A DNA stretch of 64,000 nucleotides from Algoriphagus aquimarinus (GCF_007997215.1 NZ_VORW01000014.1:45707-109706); one strand, 5' to 3'; shown: positions 1 to 8,751, counted from the first letter of the stretch. Numbers and translations are program-made. The notes: a model not told the origin generated them from the letters alone.

Positions 1-1
1 C

Positions 2-763
2 CGTAAAGCTCGTAAAGATGATAACATCAAGGCAATTGTACTTCGTGTGAATTCTCCAGGAGGATCCGTGGTCGCTTCTGAGGTGATCTGGAGAGAAATG
101 GCTGAAGCCAAAAAGGTAAAACCAGTATATGTATCCATGGGTGAAGTAGCTGCCTCAGGTGGATATTACATCTCAGCTCCAGCGGATACTATCGTTGCCC
201 AGCCAAACACGATCACTGGCTCTATCGGTATTTTCGGCATGATGTTCAACGCGCAAGAATTGCTTAATGACAAGCTGGGTATCACTACGGATGTGGTGAA
301 AACAGGAGAACTTTCTGACTTCATGAATCCAACCAGACCAATGACCGATGTGGAGCGAACCATCATCCAAAACACTGTGGAAGATGGTTATGAGACCTTT
401 ATTTCCAGAGTATCTGAAGGTAGAGGCATGTCTCCAGAAGCTGTAAAAGAAGTAGCCTCCGGCAGAGTATGGACTGGAAACCAAGCTAAAGAAAGAGGAT
501 TAGTAGATGTGCTTGGAGGTTTGAATACGACTATTGAAATCGCTGCTGCTAGAATTGGTGCTGTCGATGACTATAGAGTAGTATATTATCCTACAAAGAA
601 ACCTTGGTTTGAATCGATCATGGAAGACTTGGGAAACAGTGTTCAAATCAAAATTCTAAAAAGTGAATTGGGATCAAACTACACGCTCTACAAGCAAGTA
701 GAAAAATTAAAAACCTATCAAGGTGTTCAAGTGAGAATGCCTCAGGAAATCATCATAAAATAA
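2..763 (+). CDS. sppA: SppA-type signal peptide peptidase, C-terminal part (5' end outside window)
   Basis: The reading frame is open from base 2, so this is the 3' part of a gene that starts before the window; the GTG at 47 lies inside the conserved RVNSPGGS segment and is not a start. Family knowledge: SppA is a membrane-anchored serine protease (S49 family) that degrades cleaved signal peptides, with a Ser/Lys dyad. The visible GEVAASGGYYIS segment carries the nucleophile Ser (codon at about 155-157), followed by a GSIGIFG segment, both typical of the C-terminal repeat of the ~590-residue long form. The Lys of the dyad would lie in the missing N-terminal half. A rho-independent terminator follows immediately, so it ends its transcript. 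Confidence 0.93.
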   Translation, partial: RKARKDDNIKAIVLRVNSPGGSVVASEVIWREMAEAKKVKPVYVSMGEVAASGGYYISAPADTIVAQPNTITGSIGIFGMMFNAQELLNDKLGITTDVVKTGELSDFMNPTRPMTDVERTIIQNTVEDGYETFISRVSEGRGMSPEAVKEVASGRVWTGNQAKERGLVDVLGGLNTTIEIAAARIGAVDDYRVVYYPTKKPWFESIMEDLGNSVQIKILKSELGSNYTLYKQVEKLKTYQGVQVRMPQEIIIK

Positions 764-765
764 GG

Positions 766-789
766 AAAGCGGCTCAGGCCGCTTTTTTT
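766..789 (+). terminator. Rho-independent terminator of sppA
   Basis: A perfect 7-bp stem AAGCGGC (767-773) / GCCGCTT (778-784) with a TCAG loop, followed by a run of T, three bases after the sppA stop codon. Confidence 0.92.
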
Positions 790-996
790 ATGCCTTTATA
801 TTAACCGCAGCATGGGTCCAGATACTCACAGCCTGATTTTTTCGAGAAACGCATTTTGATTTATGCCCCGCTGGTTCGAGCCAGTCCGAAGGCAGGTTTC
901 ACTTCTTGTACCTATTATTATAAAGTTTCCATACGGCTAATGATTAAGATCTACGAGGGAGTTCTAAGAACTGAGACTGATCACTGAATACTCTTT

Positions 997-1890
997 TTAC
1001 CCTTTCTGAAGCAATATCAGCCAAGCTCGGTCGACATCATCTTCATCTAGTGCTTCCTTAGCCAAAAGATGCAAATGGTCCGCCAGTGAGTCTAGATCAT
1101 ACTGGAAGCGAACTCTCATTTCTTGGATCTCTGCGCCTTGCCCAAAATCAGCAACCTCAGCCGGACTTGGAAGAGCCTCTACATTGCCCAGTCTCCCAAG
1201 ATTGTTTCCACTTAAAATGGTGCTATTTCTAACTTCGGCTGGCATTTGGTCAATACCAATACCCAGGGTTCGCAAGGGCTTTGGAATTTGAAATAGAGAT
1301 GCTCCACTGGCACGGCTATACCAGTTCCCGCCCAATCTTGCCACAGCATCTAGTTTCCTAGGATCAATCACGCCCATCTCATCCAAAACAGCTTCATTCA
1401 CATGCGCTACCAAAACCTCGCATATCACCAAATTCCCAGCTCCTCCACTATCTCCAAGCGACTTCACTTCATTCACTTTGCACTCAAAGGCAACATGTGC
1501 TTCTTTGATGCGCGGAGGCTTAACTTCATTTGATTTTACTTGAGTAAATCCTGCTTTATCAAATTCATTCACACCTTTTTTATACTCCGTACTCGCTAGC
1601 GACATTTGCTCCACCATTCCAAAATGAACGACATGGATCACCACTTCGGGTACTTCTAACACATTTTCCAAAGTATGCTTAGTAGTATTATCACGCACGC
1701 GTCTGGATGGAGAAAAGATCAATATCGCAGGATTCGTACTGAACAAATTGAAAAAGCTAAACGGACTCAGGTTCACATTTCCTTCTCGATCAATAGTACT
1801 AGCAAAAGCAATCGGTCGAGGAGCTACTGCTCCTTGGAGCAAGCCATGAAATTCCTGAGGTGTTAGGTCTTTGGGATAAAAGGTTTTCAT
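997..1890 (-). CDS. Flavin reductase family protein (FMN-binding split barrel)
   Basis: 297 residues. The N-terminal ~190 residues match the flavin reductase-like FMN-binding split-barrel family: APRPIAFASTIDREGNVNLSPFSFFN near residues 22-47, then a central LVICEVLVAHVNE segment. Such proteins bind FMN and commonly reduce it with NAD(P)H for a partner oxygenase, but the substrate cannot be read from sequence. The last ~80 residues are an extension outside the barrel. It is a single gene pointing toward sppA. The ATG start at 1890 is supported by the direct match of the N-terminus to the family. No partner monooxygenase gene is adjacent. Confidence 0.85.
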   Translation of the reverse strand: MKTFYPKDLTPQEFHGLLQGAVAPRPIAFASTIDREGNVNLSPFSFFNLFSTNPAILIFSPSRRVRDNTTKHTLENVLEVPEVVIHVVHFGMVEQMSLASTEYKKGVNEFDKAGFTQVKSNEVKPPRIKEAHVAFECKVNEVKSLGDSGGAGNLVICEVLVAHVNEAVLDEMGVIDPRKLDAVARLGGNWYSRASGASLFQIPKPLRTLGIGIDQMPAEVRNSTILSGNNLGRLGNVEALPSPAEVADFGQGAEIQEMRVRFQYDLDSLADHLHLLAKEALDEDDVDRAWLILLQKG

Positions 1891-1927
1891 GTGTTTATAA
1901 TTTGATTTTCTAAGGACACGTTGCCTG

Positions 1928-1996
1928 TCCCGATTTTTCTTCGGGAGAATCTCGCATGTATTATGATCATCGAAATGTTTGACATTTTTGTCATGC
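1928..1996. repeat. Bipartite intergenic repeat, copy 1, with TCCCGA hairpin
   Basis: GAATCTCGCATG (1947-1958) and TTTTGTCATGC (1986-1996) recur in the same order and nearly the same spacing at 14263-14274 and 14301-14311. In this copy a hairpin TCCCGA-tttttct-TCGGGA (1928-1946) directly abuts the first block; the other copy has no such hairpin there. Both copies lie upstream of minus-strand genes. Confidence 0.7.
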
Positions 1997-2069
1997 TTAA
2001 TTTCATTTGATGAAATTATGATTCAATTTTAAATACTTAAACCATTTTTCAAGAATAAGTTCTGAAATC

Positions 2070-2927
2070 ATGAATTCAATCATTAGAAGTATTTTAAAAA
2101 CATCTGTGTTTCTCCTTGCTTTAACGGTAGGGACAAACACGCTATCTATAGCGCAAACGCATAATTTTGCGACTTTCAACATCCGATATGCCAATCAAAA
2201 TGACGTCGGAAACCTCTGGGCAGACAGACTTCCACATGTCGCAGGTCTAATTCAGTTTCACCAAATCGAGCTTTTCGGTGTACAGGAAGCATTAAACAAT
2301 CAACTAATGGATCTAAGCAATGAACTTGGATATAAATACATTGGCGTTGGTCGTGATGATGGAACCGAAAAAGGTGAATATGCAGCGATTCTCTATGATG
2401 CCAAAAAGTTTGAGATTTTGGATCAAGGCACTTTCTGGCTATCGCCCACTCCTGAGAAACCAAGTAAAGGCTGGGATGCGGCTTTGAACAGAATCTGTAC
2501 CTGGGGAAAATTCAAGGATAAAGGCGGTAAAACCTTCTATGTTTTCAACATTCACTACGATCACATCGGACAGCAAGCTCGCGAAGAAAGCAGTAAACTT
2601 GTGATGGCTCAAGTGTCTAAAATCAACAAAGAAAATGCTCCTGCTATACTTATGGGCGACTTTAATGTAAAACCCGATAATGCGGCTTACGCTACCATTA
2701 CTTCAAATCCCGATTGGCAAGACGCTAGATTGATCTCCGAAATCCCTTCTTACGGTCCTGCAGGTTCTTTCACAGGTTTTGACTGGGAGAAAATGCCTGA
2801 TGGCATCATTGATCATGTATTTGTCAAAGGAAATCTGAACGTAATTCGTCACGGAATTCTCACTGATAACTATGGTAAAAAGTATCCGTCGGATCATTTT
2901 CCAGTGCTAGTGGAGATTGAATTCTAA
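2070..2927 (+). CDS. Secreted endonuclease/exonuclease/phosphatase family hydrolase
   Basis: 285 residues with an N-terminal signal peptide (hydrophobic stretch at about 10-28, ending SIAQ). The mature part is an EEP-fold (DNase I-like) metal-dependent phosphoesterase: TFNIRY with N37, FGVQEA with E73, FNIHYDH with H162, GDFNV with D197 and N199, IDHVFV with D248/H249, and the closing SDHFPV with D275/H276. These positions correspond to the Mg2+ and catalytic residues of the fold. Family members cut nucleic acids, sphingolipids or inositol phosphates; a secreted phosphodiesterase of unknown substrate is the safe reading. It stands alone, with no operon partner on its strand. Confidence 0.9.
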   Translation: MNSIIRSILKTSVFLLALTVGTNTLSIAQTHNFATFNIRYANQNDVGNLWADRLPHVAGLIQFHQIELFGVQEALNNQLMDLSNELGYKYIGVGRDDGTEKGEYAAILYDAKKFEILDQGTFWLSPTPEKPSKGWDAALNRICTWGKFKDKGGKTFYVFNIHYDHIGQQAREESSKLVMAQVSKINKENAPAILMGDFNVKPDNAAYATITSNPDWQDARLISEIPSYGPAGSFTGFDWEKMPDGIIDHVFVKGNLNVIRHGILTDNYGKKYPSDHFPVLVEIEF

Positions 2928-2970
2928 CTCCTCAAAAAATTCAGCATTCGGCTTTCGATATTCATTATTA

Positions 2971-3008
2971 TTAAACTTTGAGGTCTTTTTTAGACCTCGA
3001 AGGTTTAA
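2971..3008. terminator. Hairpin between convergent genes
   Basis: TTAAACTT-TGAGGTCT-tttt-AGACCTCG-AAGGTTTAA forms a long, nearly perfect stem between the ends of the secreted hydrolase (+) and the GIY-YIG gene (-). No good T-run follows on either strand, so its role as a terminator is likely but not certain. Confidence 0.5.
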
Positions 3009-3023
3009 ATCATTCAGTAAACA

Positions 3024-3839
3024 TCAATTCACATTGTAGCCAAATCTTCTAGATTGTAATATTTGTTTCCACCAATTTTCCCGTGCTATAATAATTAAAT
3101 CGTCGGTTGTGGATTTGTATATGTCCAAAATTGAAAACCTAAAATTTTCCTGAATATGAATAAAGGTTATCGGTATTAATCCGATATTTCCACCGTGCCC
3201 ATTTCTAATATAAGATCGCCAGCGCCCTAAAATCATGCTTTCTCCATACGCTGATCCTACATATTGTTTACCGTTAGATATGTCTGTAAGTAAATAAACT
3301 CCTTTTTGATTTTCTAAGGCAGTTTTCCAAGTGTCCTTTTCGATTACTCTTTTTAATTCTTTCCAAGAAACATTCACTTTATCATAGCCTGGAAAAAGAT
3401 CGTTGTCAAAAGTATCAGGCAATAATTGTGATACTTCACATTCATCTATTACAGATGCTGCATTCCGAATCATCATTTGAGATTTGTTCTTAAATCTTAT
3501 AATTAACCTCCCAAAGTATTTTTCGTATTCCTTCAATGGCTCGTATTCGTATCCTATTCCATTGAAGATATTTAAGTCCTTAGTCACTTTTCCAATATGG
3601 AACAGCAACCAATAATTTTCTTTGGGGTGTATTTTGACAAATGCAATAGTCATCTGTCCTTCTTTATAAGATCGTTTATTGGGATAATTATGATAATGCC
3701 CTTCGAACATCACTTCAAGGTTGTCATTTTTAAAGTCTTCTATTGGGTTCCAATTATCTCTAAACATCAAATTGAACCTTATCTTCACATTTGACAAATC
3801 CTTGATTTGCAAAATCTCATTTAGATTTATTTTGTCCAT
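3024..3839 (-). CDS. GIY-YIG nuclease domain protein
   Basis: 271 residues. The C-terminal ~90 residues are a GIY-YIG nuclease fold: GVYLL (180-184) and YVGSA (193-197) are the two halves of the name motif, R206 sits where the catalytic Arg is expected, E254 in ARENWWKQ fits the metal-binding Glu, and RRFGYNVN (264-271) the conserved end with its Asn. The N-terminal ~170 residues have no recognised domain; they may recognise DNA or a partner. The gene is visibly richer in A+T than its core neighbours (secreted hydrolase, pgk), compatible with transfer. No methyltransferase or helicase is adjacent, so a restriction role is not supported. Confidence 0.82.
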   Translation of the reverse strand: MDKINLNEILQIKDLSNVKIRFNLMFRDNWNPIEDFKNDNLEVMFEGHYHNYPNKRSYKEGQMTIAFVKIHPKENYWLLFHIGKVTKDLNIFNGIGYEYEPLKEYEKYFGRLIIRFKNKSQMMIRNAASVIDECEVSQLLPDTFDNDLFPGYDKVNVSWKELKRVIEKDTWKTALENQKGVYLLTDISNGKQYVGSAYGESMILGRWRSYIRNGHGGNIGLIPITFIHIQENFRFSILDIYKSTTDDLIIIARENWWKQILQSRRFGYNVN

Positions 3840-3888
3840 CTTTCAATGTATTAGTTAAATATCAACTTAGAGATGTAGGATTAATTTT

Positions 3889-3987
3889 TTCTAGCGCTGT
3901 ACCTATAGGCACAGCAAAAGGACGCTAGAATCTATTAGCTACACATAGTTTGCCCCGATGAGGCAAGTAGTCTCAACAATTAGAGAC
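3889..3987. other. Three successive hairpins, possible structured RNA or repeat
   Basis: Hairpin 1: TTCTAGCG (3889-3896) pairs with CGCTAGAA (3923-3930) and encloses CTGTaCC-tata-GGcACAG (3897-3914). Hairpin 2: TTGCC (3950-3954) with GGCAA (3962-3966). Hairpin 3: GTCTC (3970-3974) with GAGAC (3983-3987). No reading frame covers it. It lies between the GIY-YIG gene start and the pgk terminator. Whether it is transcribed is unknown. Confidence 0.4.
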
Positions 3988-4012
3988 AATCATATTATCA
4001 ATAAGAAAGTGT

Positions 4013-4066
4013 CAGTGCTCTTTGCGATCCCGATAGCTATCGGGACTTTGCGCACTTTGTGGTTAA
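4013..4066. repeat. CTCTTTGCG-type dispersed repeat interrupted by an 18-bp palindrome
   Basis: The segment gctctttgcg...ctttgcgcactttgtggttaaa resembles the repeat at 56788-56832 (gctctctgcgaaaccaccg...ttcactgcggttaaa). Here the perfect palindrome TCCCGATAGCTATCGGGA (4028-4045) sits in the middle of it. The same palindrome occurs at 41144-41161 inside a broken tRNA-Val copy. Confidence 0.65.
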
Positions 4067-4069
4067 AAA

Positions 4070-4116
4070 AAAATCAAAAAAAAAGACCTTCGGGGTTTTA
4101 AAAACCCCAAAGGTCT
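4070..4116 (-). terminator. Rho-independent terminator of pgk
   Basis: AGACCTT (4084-4090), GGGGTTTT (4092-4099), AAAACCCC (4101-4108) and AAGGTCT (4110-4116) form a 15-bp stem with one mismatch. On the minus strand it is followed by a long T-run (A-run at about 4067-4084 on the plus strand). It lies 7 bases past the pgk stop. Confidence 0.93.
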
Positions 4117-4123
4117 GAAATAC

Positions 4124-5323
4124 TTAAGGCTCCAAAGCAGCAACTCCTGGAAGCACTTTGCCTTCCATGTGCTCTAGCAATGCTCCACCGCCAGTAGACA
4201 CGAAGGAAACATCCTCACCAAAGCCAAACTTATTAACTGCAGCTGCAGAATCACCTCCACCGATAAGTGAATATGCACCAGCTTTAGTCGCCGCTACTAC
4301 CGCTTCCGCAACAGCCTTTGTTCCTTTATCAAAAGACTCCATTTCGAATACTCCCATAGGACCATTCCAAAGAATAGTCTTAGAATTTGCGATTACCTCA
4401 GAGAAAATCACACGAGTTTTTGGCCCGATATCCAAGCCCATCCAGCCGTCAGGAATCTCACCTTTATCAGCCATTCCCTGCTCAGCATCATTTGCAAAAG
4501 CTTTGGAAATCACTGTATCAACTGGAAGAATCAGGTTAACACCTTTTTCTTTGGCAGTCTCCATTAGCTCAAGTACGAAATCCATCTTATCAGCCTCTAG
4601 CAAAGAATCACCGATAGTTCCGCCTTGCGCTTTAGCAAACGTGTAAGACATACCGCCACCGATAATCAAGTTGTCCACCTTATTGAGCAATTGCTCGATG
4701 ATCATAATTTTATCTGCGATTTTTGCACCGCCCATGATCGCTGTGTATGGTCTTTCAGGATTACCCAAAACTTTGTCTGCGTTTTTCAACTCAGAAAGCA
4801 TCAAATAACCACAAACTTTATCTGTAAAAAACTGTGCGATCACCGCTGTAGAAGCATGTGCTCTATGAGCTGTGCCAAATGCATCATTCACATAGATATC
4901 ACCTAGTTTCGAAAGTTTCTTAGCAAAGTCAACATCACCTTTTTCTTCCTCTTTGTGGAAACGAAGGTTTTCAAGTAACAATACTTCACCTGGCTTCAAG
5001 CCTTCAGCAAGCATTTCAGCCTCTCGTCCAATGCAGTCCGGCGCAAATTTCACTGGTCTGCCCAAGGCCTTCTCTAAAGCCACCACAATATTTTTCAAAG
5101 AGAATTTATCCTCAGGACCAGATTTAGGTCTGCCTAAGTGTGACATCAAAATCACTGATCCACCATCGGTCAATATTTTATTGATAGTTGGAAGCGCAGC
5201 TTGGATTCTAGTGTCGTCAGTTACATTCAACTCATTGTCCAAAGGAACATTGAAATCCACTCTTACGAGTGCTTTTTTACCTTCAAAACTGAGGTTATCT
5301 ACATTTTTGATTCTAGAGTTCAT
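4124..5323 (-). CDS. pgk: Phosphoglycerate kinase
   Basis: 399 residues, the usual length. Catalyses 1,3-bisphosphoglycerate + ADP = 3-phosphoglycerate + ATP in cytosolic glycolysis and gluconeogenesis. Visible hallmarks: [10 protein letters not shown] near residues 20-29 (substrate-binding Asp/Asn), MSHLGRPK (about 60-67), the HRAHAS segment, MGGAKIADK (nucleotide-binding Lys), WNGPMGVFE, and the C-terminal GGGDSAAAV phosphate-binding loop. The ATG at 5323 gives the canonical N-terminus. The gene stands alone with its own strong terminator downstream. Confidence 0.99.
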   Translation of the reverse strand: MNSRIKNVDNLSFEGKKALVRVDFNVPLDNELNVTDDTRIQAALPTINKILTDGGSVILMSHLGRPKSGPEDKFSLKNIVVALEKALGRPVKFAPDCIGREAEMLAEGLKPGEVLLLENLRFHKEEEKGDVDFAKKLSKLGDIYVNDAFGTAHRAHASTAVIAQFFTDKVCGYLMLSELKNADKVLGNPERPYTAIMGGAKIADKIMIIEQLLNKVDNLIIGGGMSYTFAKAQGGTIGDSLLEADKMDFVLELMETAKEKGVNLILPVDTVISKAFANDAEQGMADKGEIPDGWMGLDIGPKTRVIFSEVIANSKTILWNGPMGVFEMESFDKGTKAVAEAVVAATKAGAYSLIGGGDSAAAVNKFGFGEDVSFVSTGGGALLEHMEGKVLPGVAALEP

Positions 5324-5448
5324 AGTAAGGTTAATAGCTTTTGATTAATTAAATAGATAAAAATCAGGTGTGAATTTATCAAAGATTACGGCAAAAACAG
5401 ACTTTCATCTGTGATCAATTTGCTAAGAAGTATAGGAAAGTAAATTTA

Positions 5449-6411
5449 TCATTTCGTTGCAGCACGCCTTAAGCGATCATTTATGGCTTTCCCGAGGCCT
5501 TCTTCAGGCATTAGCTCTGCCAAAATCACAACGGCATTTGACTCATCCAAAGTTCGCATAGCAGCAAATAGATGGGTAGCAGCTTCTTTCAAATCAGTCT
5601 GAGGACTTAGAGCAATTTGATTTCCGACAGGAACAGCTGGAAATGTTTGGGCTAAAGAAAGTACAGCGAAGTCAATTCCTTTGTCTTGATATTCCGCAAT
5701 CAAAGTCTCCAGATTTCCCAGCAAAAAAGACTTGGTAGGCGCATAATGGCTTTCCAGCAAACCAGGCGCTTGCGGATTAGAAGAGCTATGACTTTTCACT
5801 ATCACTTTCCCAACAATGCTTTCAATCTCTGAAATGTCTAAACCTCCCAATCGATAAACCACGACTTCATCCTCTTCCATTCCTACGATCGTGCTTTCTA
5901 AGCCCACTTTACATTTTCCTCCATCCAGAATGTACGAGATCTTATCTCCCAGCTGAGCATCCACATGCTTTGGTGAAGTAGGACTGATGTACCCAAAGGG
6001 ATTTGCACTTGGAGCAGCCAAAGGAAAGTCTAACTGAGCTAGTAATTCTAGGGTCAGTGGATGATCAGGAACACGCACAGCCACGCGATCCAATCCAGAG
6101 GTGACTATATCAGGAATGTTGCTTTTTCTAGGAAGTAACAGTGTAAGTGGTCCTGGCCAAAAGTGTTCTGCAAGTTTGCGAAGTGCTGCGGGAATATCAT
6201 TTACATAATTCTCAGCTTCTACAAGCGAAGGAACATGGATAATCAAGGGATCAAAACTAGGGCGATTTTTCGTTTCAAAAATCGATGCTACAGCCACAGG
6301 ATTCAGCGCATTTCCAGCCAAACCATATACGGTTTCGGTAGGAATTGCAACCAATTCACCTGCATCCAGAATTCTTTTTGCTTGCGATATATCTTGACCA
6401 ATTACTGCCAT
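5449..6411 (-). CDS. L-threonylcarbamoyladenylate synthase (Sua5 type)
   Basis: 320 residues: an N-terminal YrdC/TsaC domain (about 5-195) plus a C-terminal Sua5 domain (about 220-318). It makes threonylcarbamoyl-AMP from threonine, bicarbonate and ATP, the first step of t6A modification at position 37 of ANN-decoding tRNAs. Visible motifs: AIPTETVYGLAG, KNRPSFDPLIIH with the conserved K-x-R, and APSANPFG with S-x-N, both in the substrate pocket. The length marks the two-domain Sua5 form rather than the short TsaC. One base separates its ATG from the stop of the upstream TPR lipoprotein gene, so the two are probably co-transcribed. Confidence 0.95.
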   Translation of the reverse strand: MAVIGQDISQAKRILDAGELVAIPTETVYGLAGNALNPVAVASIFETKNRPSFDPLIIHVPSLVEAENYVNDIPAALRKLAEHFWPGPLTLLLPRKSNIPDIVTSGLDRVAVRVPDHPLTLELLAQLDFPLAAPSANPFGYISPTSPKHVDAQLGDKISYILDGGKCKVGLESTIVGMEEDEVVVYRLGGLDISEIESIVGKVIVKSHSSSNPQAPGLLESHYAPTKSFLLGNLETLIAEYQDKGIDFAVLSLAQTFPAVPVGNQIALSPQTDLKEAATHLFAAMRTLDESNAVVILAELMPEEGLGKAINDRLRRAATK

Positions 6412-6412
6412 T

Positions 6413-7126
6413 TTATTCGCAGAAATCGTCTATCCAAGTTTTGGCTTCGGTGTAACCAAGCTGAAGTGCCATCTTCAGATCTGCACAACCTGCCTCTTTT
6501 TCAGACTCACCCAAAGCAGACATTCTAGTCACTCCAAGCAAGTAATAGGCAGCAGCATTTTTCCCATCCAAATTGACTGCATCAGTTAATGCTTTCATCG
6601 CATTGCCTGGATCATTATTTCCTAAAAGTGCTTTTCCGCGATTGAAATGTACGAGAGCTTGGTTTGGTTCTACCTGAAGGGCTTTATCAAAATCCAACAA
6701 GGAATCTTCGTATTCTTCCAGACCCAGCAATGCCAAGCCACGATTGTAATAAATATCTGTTTGAGTTGGATCTAGCATACTTGCCATATTATAATCCGAA
6801 ACTGCATTTTTGAAATTCTCCAGCTTCAAGTTCGCATTTCCACGATTGAACCAAGCTTTGTAGCTAGCAGAATCTGCTTCTATAGCTGCCGTGAATACAG
6901 GAACAGCTTCTTCAAATTTTTCTTCCTGAAATAGCGCTGCTCCTTTTGCATTCAAGGCAAGTCCATTCTTAGGATTAATCTCCAATGCTCGGTCAAAAAG
7001 CGTAATAGCTCCCTTCCAGTTTTGGGCGTCCATTTGATTTATTCCCTCTTGAACCAATTCCTCTTCACTTGGGCTACAACCCATCAATCCTGCCATAAGC
7101 AAGGTAATTATCCAAAGTTTTTTCAC
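6413..7126 (-). CDS. Tetratricopeptide-repeat lipoprotein
   Basis: 237 residues. Starts with GTG at 7126; this start is favoured because it gives a complete lipoprotein signal (MKKLWIITLLMAGLMGC, Cys at 17). The rest is about six TPR units (for example IKPNA/NPKNGLALNAKG-like pairs with AWFNRGNANLKLENFKNAV and YYNRGLALLGLEEYEDSL), ending in a degenerate repeat with two Cys. TPRs are helical protein-protein scaffolds, so this is probably a membrane-anchored assembly factor; no partner can be named. It precedes the Sua5 gene by one base in the same orientation. Confidence 0.9.
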   Translation of the reverse strand: MKKLWIITLLMAGLMGCSPSEEELVQEGINQMDAQNWKGAITLFDRALEINPKNGLALNAKGAALFQEEKFEEAVPVFTAAIEADSASYKAWFNRGNANLKLENFKNAVSDYNMASMLDPTQTDIYYNRGLALLGLEEYEDSLLDFDKALQVEPNQALVHFNRGKALLGNNDPGNAMKALTDAVNLDGKNAAAYYLLGVTRMSALGESEKEAGCADLKMALQLGYTEAKTWIDDFCE

Positions 7127-7167
7127 AGCTTAAATTTTGCGCAAAGATAAGGATTGCGTCTTTGTTA

Positions 7168-7608
7168 TCAGGATTTGGGCTGAAGTTTTGCCCTATAGTT
7201 TTCCGGAAGCGGCATAGGCTTCATCGTTTTCATATCTACGGAGACCAGAATGCATTTACTTTTTGCAAAAGTGTACGGTTCTCCGTCCTTAGTCTCTCCT
7301 ACTAAATATTGCTCTAGATCAAAGGATGTATTACCTATTCTACTGCATTTCACCAGAGCTCTTACCGTATCATCTATATGAATTGGCCTGAAATAATCCA
7401 TTTCTATTCTTCCGACCACAGAACCTACTTCCATCACATTCCAATCACATACTTGAAATAGATACACCGCCCTGGCATGTTCAAAATAATTGAAGTATAC
7501 CCCATTATTGACATGCATGTAGCCATCGATATCTGAGAATCTAATCTGAATAGGTAAGGAAAATTCAATCTCTCGCTGTAGCTCCGCGGGGTCAGGTTTG
7601 ATCATCAA
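7168..7608 (-). CDS. Acyl-CoA thioesterase, hotdog fold (4HBT type)
   Basis: 146 residues, the usual single-hotdog length. The N-terminal IRFSDIDGYMHVNNGVYFNYFEHAR segment (about 22-46) matches the 4-hydroxybenzoyl-CoA/YbgC thioesterase family, with the catalytic Asp at 26 or 28 and the following HVNN. These enzymes hydrolyse acyl-CoA thioesters; the acyl group is not predictable. Its ATG overlaps the stop of the upstream Nudix gene by 4 bases (ATGA), so the two are translationally coupled. Confidence 0.9.
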   Translation of the reverse strand: MMIKPDPAELQREIEFSLPIQIRFSDIDGYMHVNNGVYFNYFEHARAVYLFQVCDWNVMEVGSVVGRIEMDYFRPIHIDDTVRALVKCSRIGNTSFDLEQYLVGETKDGEPYTFAKSKCILVSVDMKTMKPMPLPENYRAKLQPKS

Positions 7609-8159
7609 AGAAGAATTTCTGATTTACTGGTTTTGTCAAGCATTCTAAGAATAGATGGATTATAGCCTATCACATCCTGAACCGAATCAAATGCCACCCA
7701 AGCCAAAGAAATACTCTCGTCACTTTTGATCAAAGGCTCGTATAGATCTGCTTCCAAAATGTAGCGAACATCAAAATGAAAATGCTCAGGCACATGTGGG
7801 CGCTCTGGGATGATATGCTTATCCAAGTCGAAAATGGTCTTGTCTACGAACTCTAAACTCTTCAAACCACTTTCTTCATTTGCTTCTTTCATAGCGACTT
7901 CCAGCAAATCCTCATTACCGTCCGCATGTCCACCAAGCTGCAACCATCGGCCAAGTTTGCGATGAAGCGTGAGCAAAGTATGCGTGCGTTTACGGTTCAC
8001 TATCCAAGCCGAAGCTGTAAAATGTCCATCCAACCGCTCTCTTCCGTAAGCCAGAGGGTCTTCTGTCAAATCCAAAAAGTCCTGAATAAAGCTAGATTCC
8101 TCCTCGTATGGCGTCCTGTATCTCCCTAGTTGCTCTTTTAAGTTAATTCTGTCCATCAT
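7605..8159 (-). CDS. Nudix hydrolase
   Basis: 184 residues. The Nudix box runs from G77 to L99: GHADGNE (G77...E83), seven residues, then KEANEESGL. The usual Arg of the REuxEE core is Lys91 here, while both metal-binding Glu (E95, E96) are kept. Nudix enzymes hydrolyse nucleoside diphosphates linked to another moiety; substrate unknown. It overlaps the thioesterase downstream by 4 bases and the unknown gene upstream by 17 bases, placing it in a compact minus-strand operon. Confidence 0.9.
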   Translation of the reverse strand: MMDRINLKEQLGRYRTPYEEESSFIQDFLDLTEDPLAYGRERLDGHFTASAWIVNRKRTHTLLTLHRKLGRWLQLGGHADGNEDLLEVAMKEANEESGLKSLEFVDKTIFDLDKHIIPERPHVPEHFHFDVRYILEADLYEPLIKSDESISLAWVAFDSVQDVIGYNPSILRMLDKTSKSEILL

Positions 8160-8751
8160 TGGTCGTTTCTAATAAATGATCAAGAAATTGATCGAAAGGT
8201 TTGGGATCCTGGTATAGCCTATCCGAATAAAACGTAGCTAGTACCTTGAGGTAATTGGGCTGGTTATTTACGCTGATTTTCTCAATGGAAATATTGCCAT
8301 ATAACTGAGAAATCAATTCATTCTCTGCTAGTGATTTAAGTGGCGGTTTGAAATAAAACTTATCAGTGACTTTCACTTGCTCGTTTATTTCCTCCATTTT
8401 CCTATCCAAACTCACTTGCTGATATCCCAAAGCTAGAACTCGCTGTGCAAAAGCCAAGAAAAGCAGGGGAAATGTTTTTTCATCCAAGGGCTCATCGTAG
8501 GTGATCGCAAACCCTCTGGCATACTTCGAGTCCAACACATGAATCTGCGGACGCTCTTCTATCTGAATGGTCTTAAAATGATAAGATCTGGATATCTGAG
8601 CAAAGGTCTCCCGACCTTCCGAAGAATTCAGCCAAACTTGTACTTCTTCTATTTCCTGCGCTTTAAGAACAATATTCTCCTTATGCGTCATCGGAGACTT
8701 TTCCGAAGACTTGAAAACCTTGTTGAATAAATCGTCTAGAAAATTACTCAT
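8143..8751 (-). CDS. Conserved-looking protein of unknown function
   Basis: 202 residues, not recognised. No signal peptide or membrane segment is apparent; it is a soluble protein with mixed charge, including the stretch LPLLFLAFAQRVLALGYQ-like near the middle that is probably a buried helix. Its start overlaps the recQ stop by 8 bases and its end overlaps the Nudix start by 17 bases, so it is held in a tight operon and is very likely a real gene. The neighbourhood (RecQ, Nudix) does not define its role. Confidence 0.8.
   Translation of the reverse strand: MSNFLDDLFNKVFKSSEKSPMTHKENIVLKAQEIEEVQVWLNSSEGRETFAQISRSYHFKTIQIEERPQIHVLDSKYARGFAITYDEPLDEKTFPLLFLAFAQRVLALGYQQVSLDRKMEEINEQVKVTDKFYFKPPLKSLAENELISQLYGNISIEKISVNNQPNYLKVLATFYSDRLYQDPKPFDQFLDHLLETTNDGQN

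Noticed and set aside
2971..4116. Hairpins on both sides of the GIY-YIG gene as a further example of 3'-end duplication
   Set aside because: The stems share only short pieces (GACCT-type ends common in terminators) and no coding remnant of pgk or the secreted hydrolase is found nearby.
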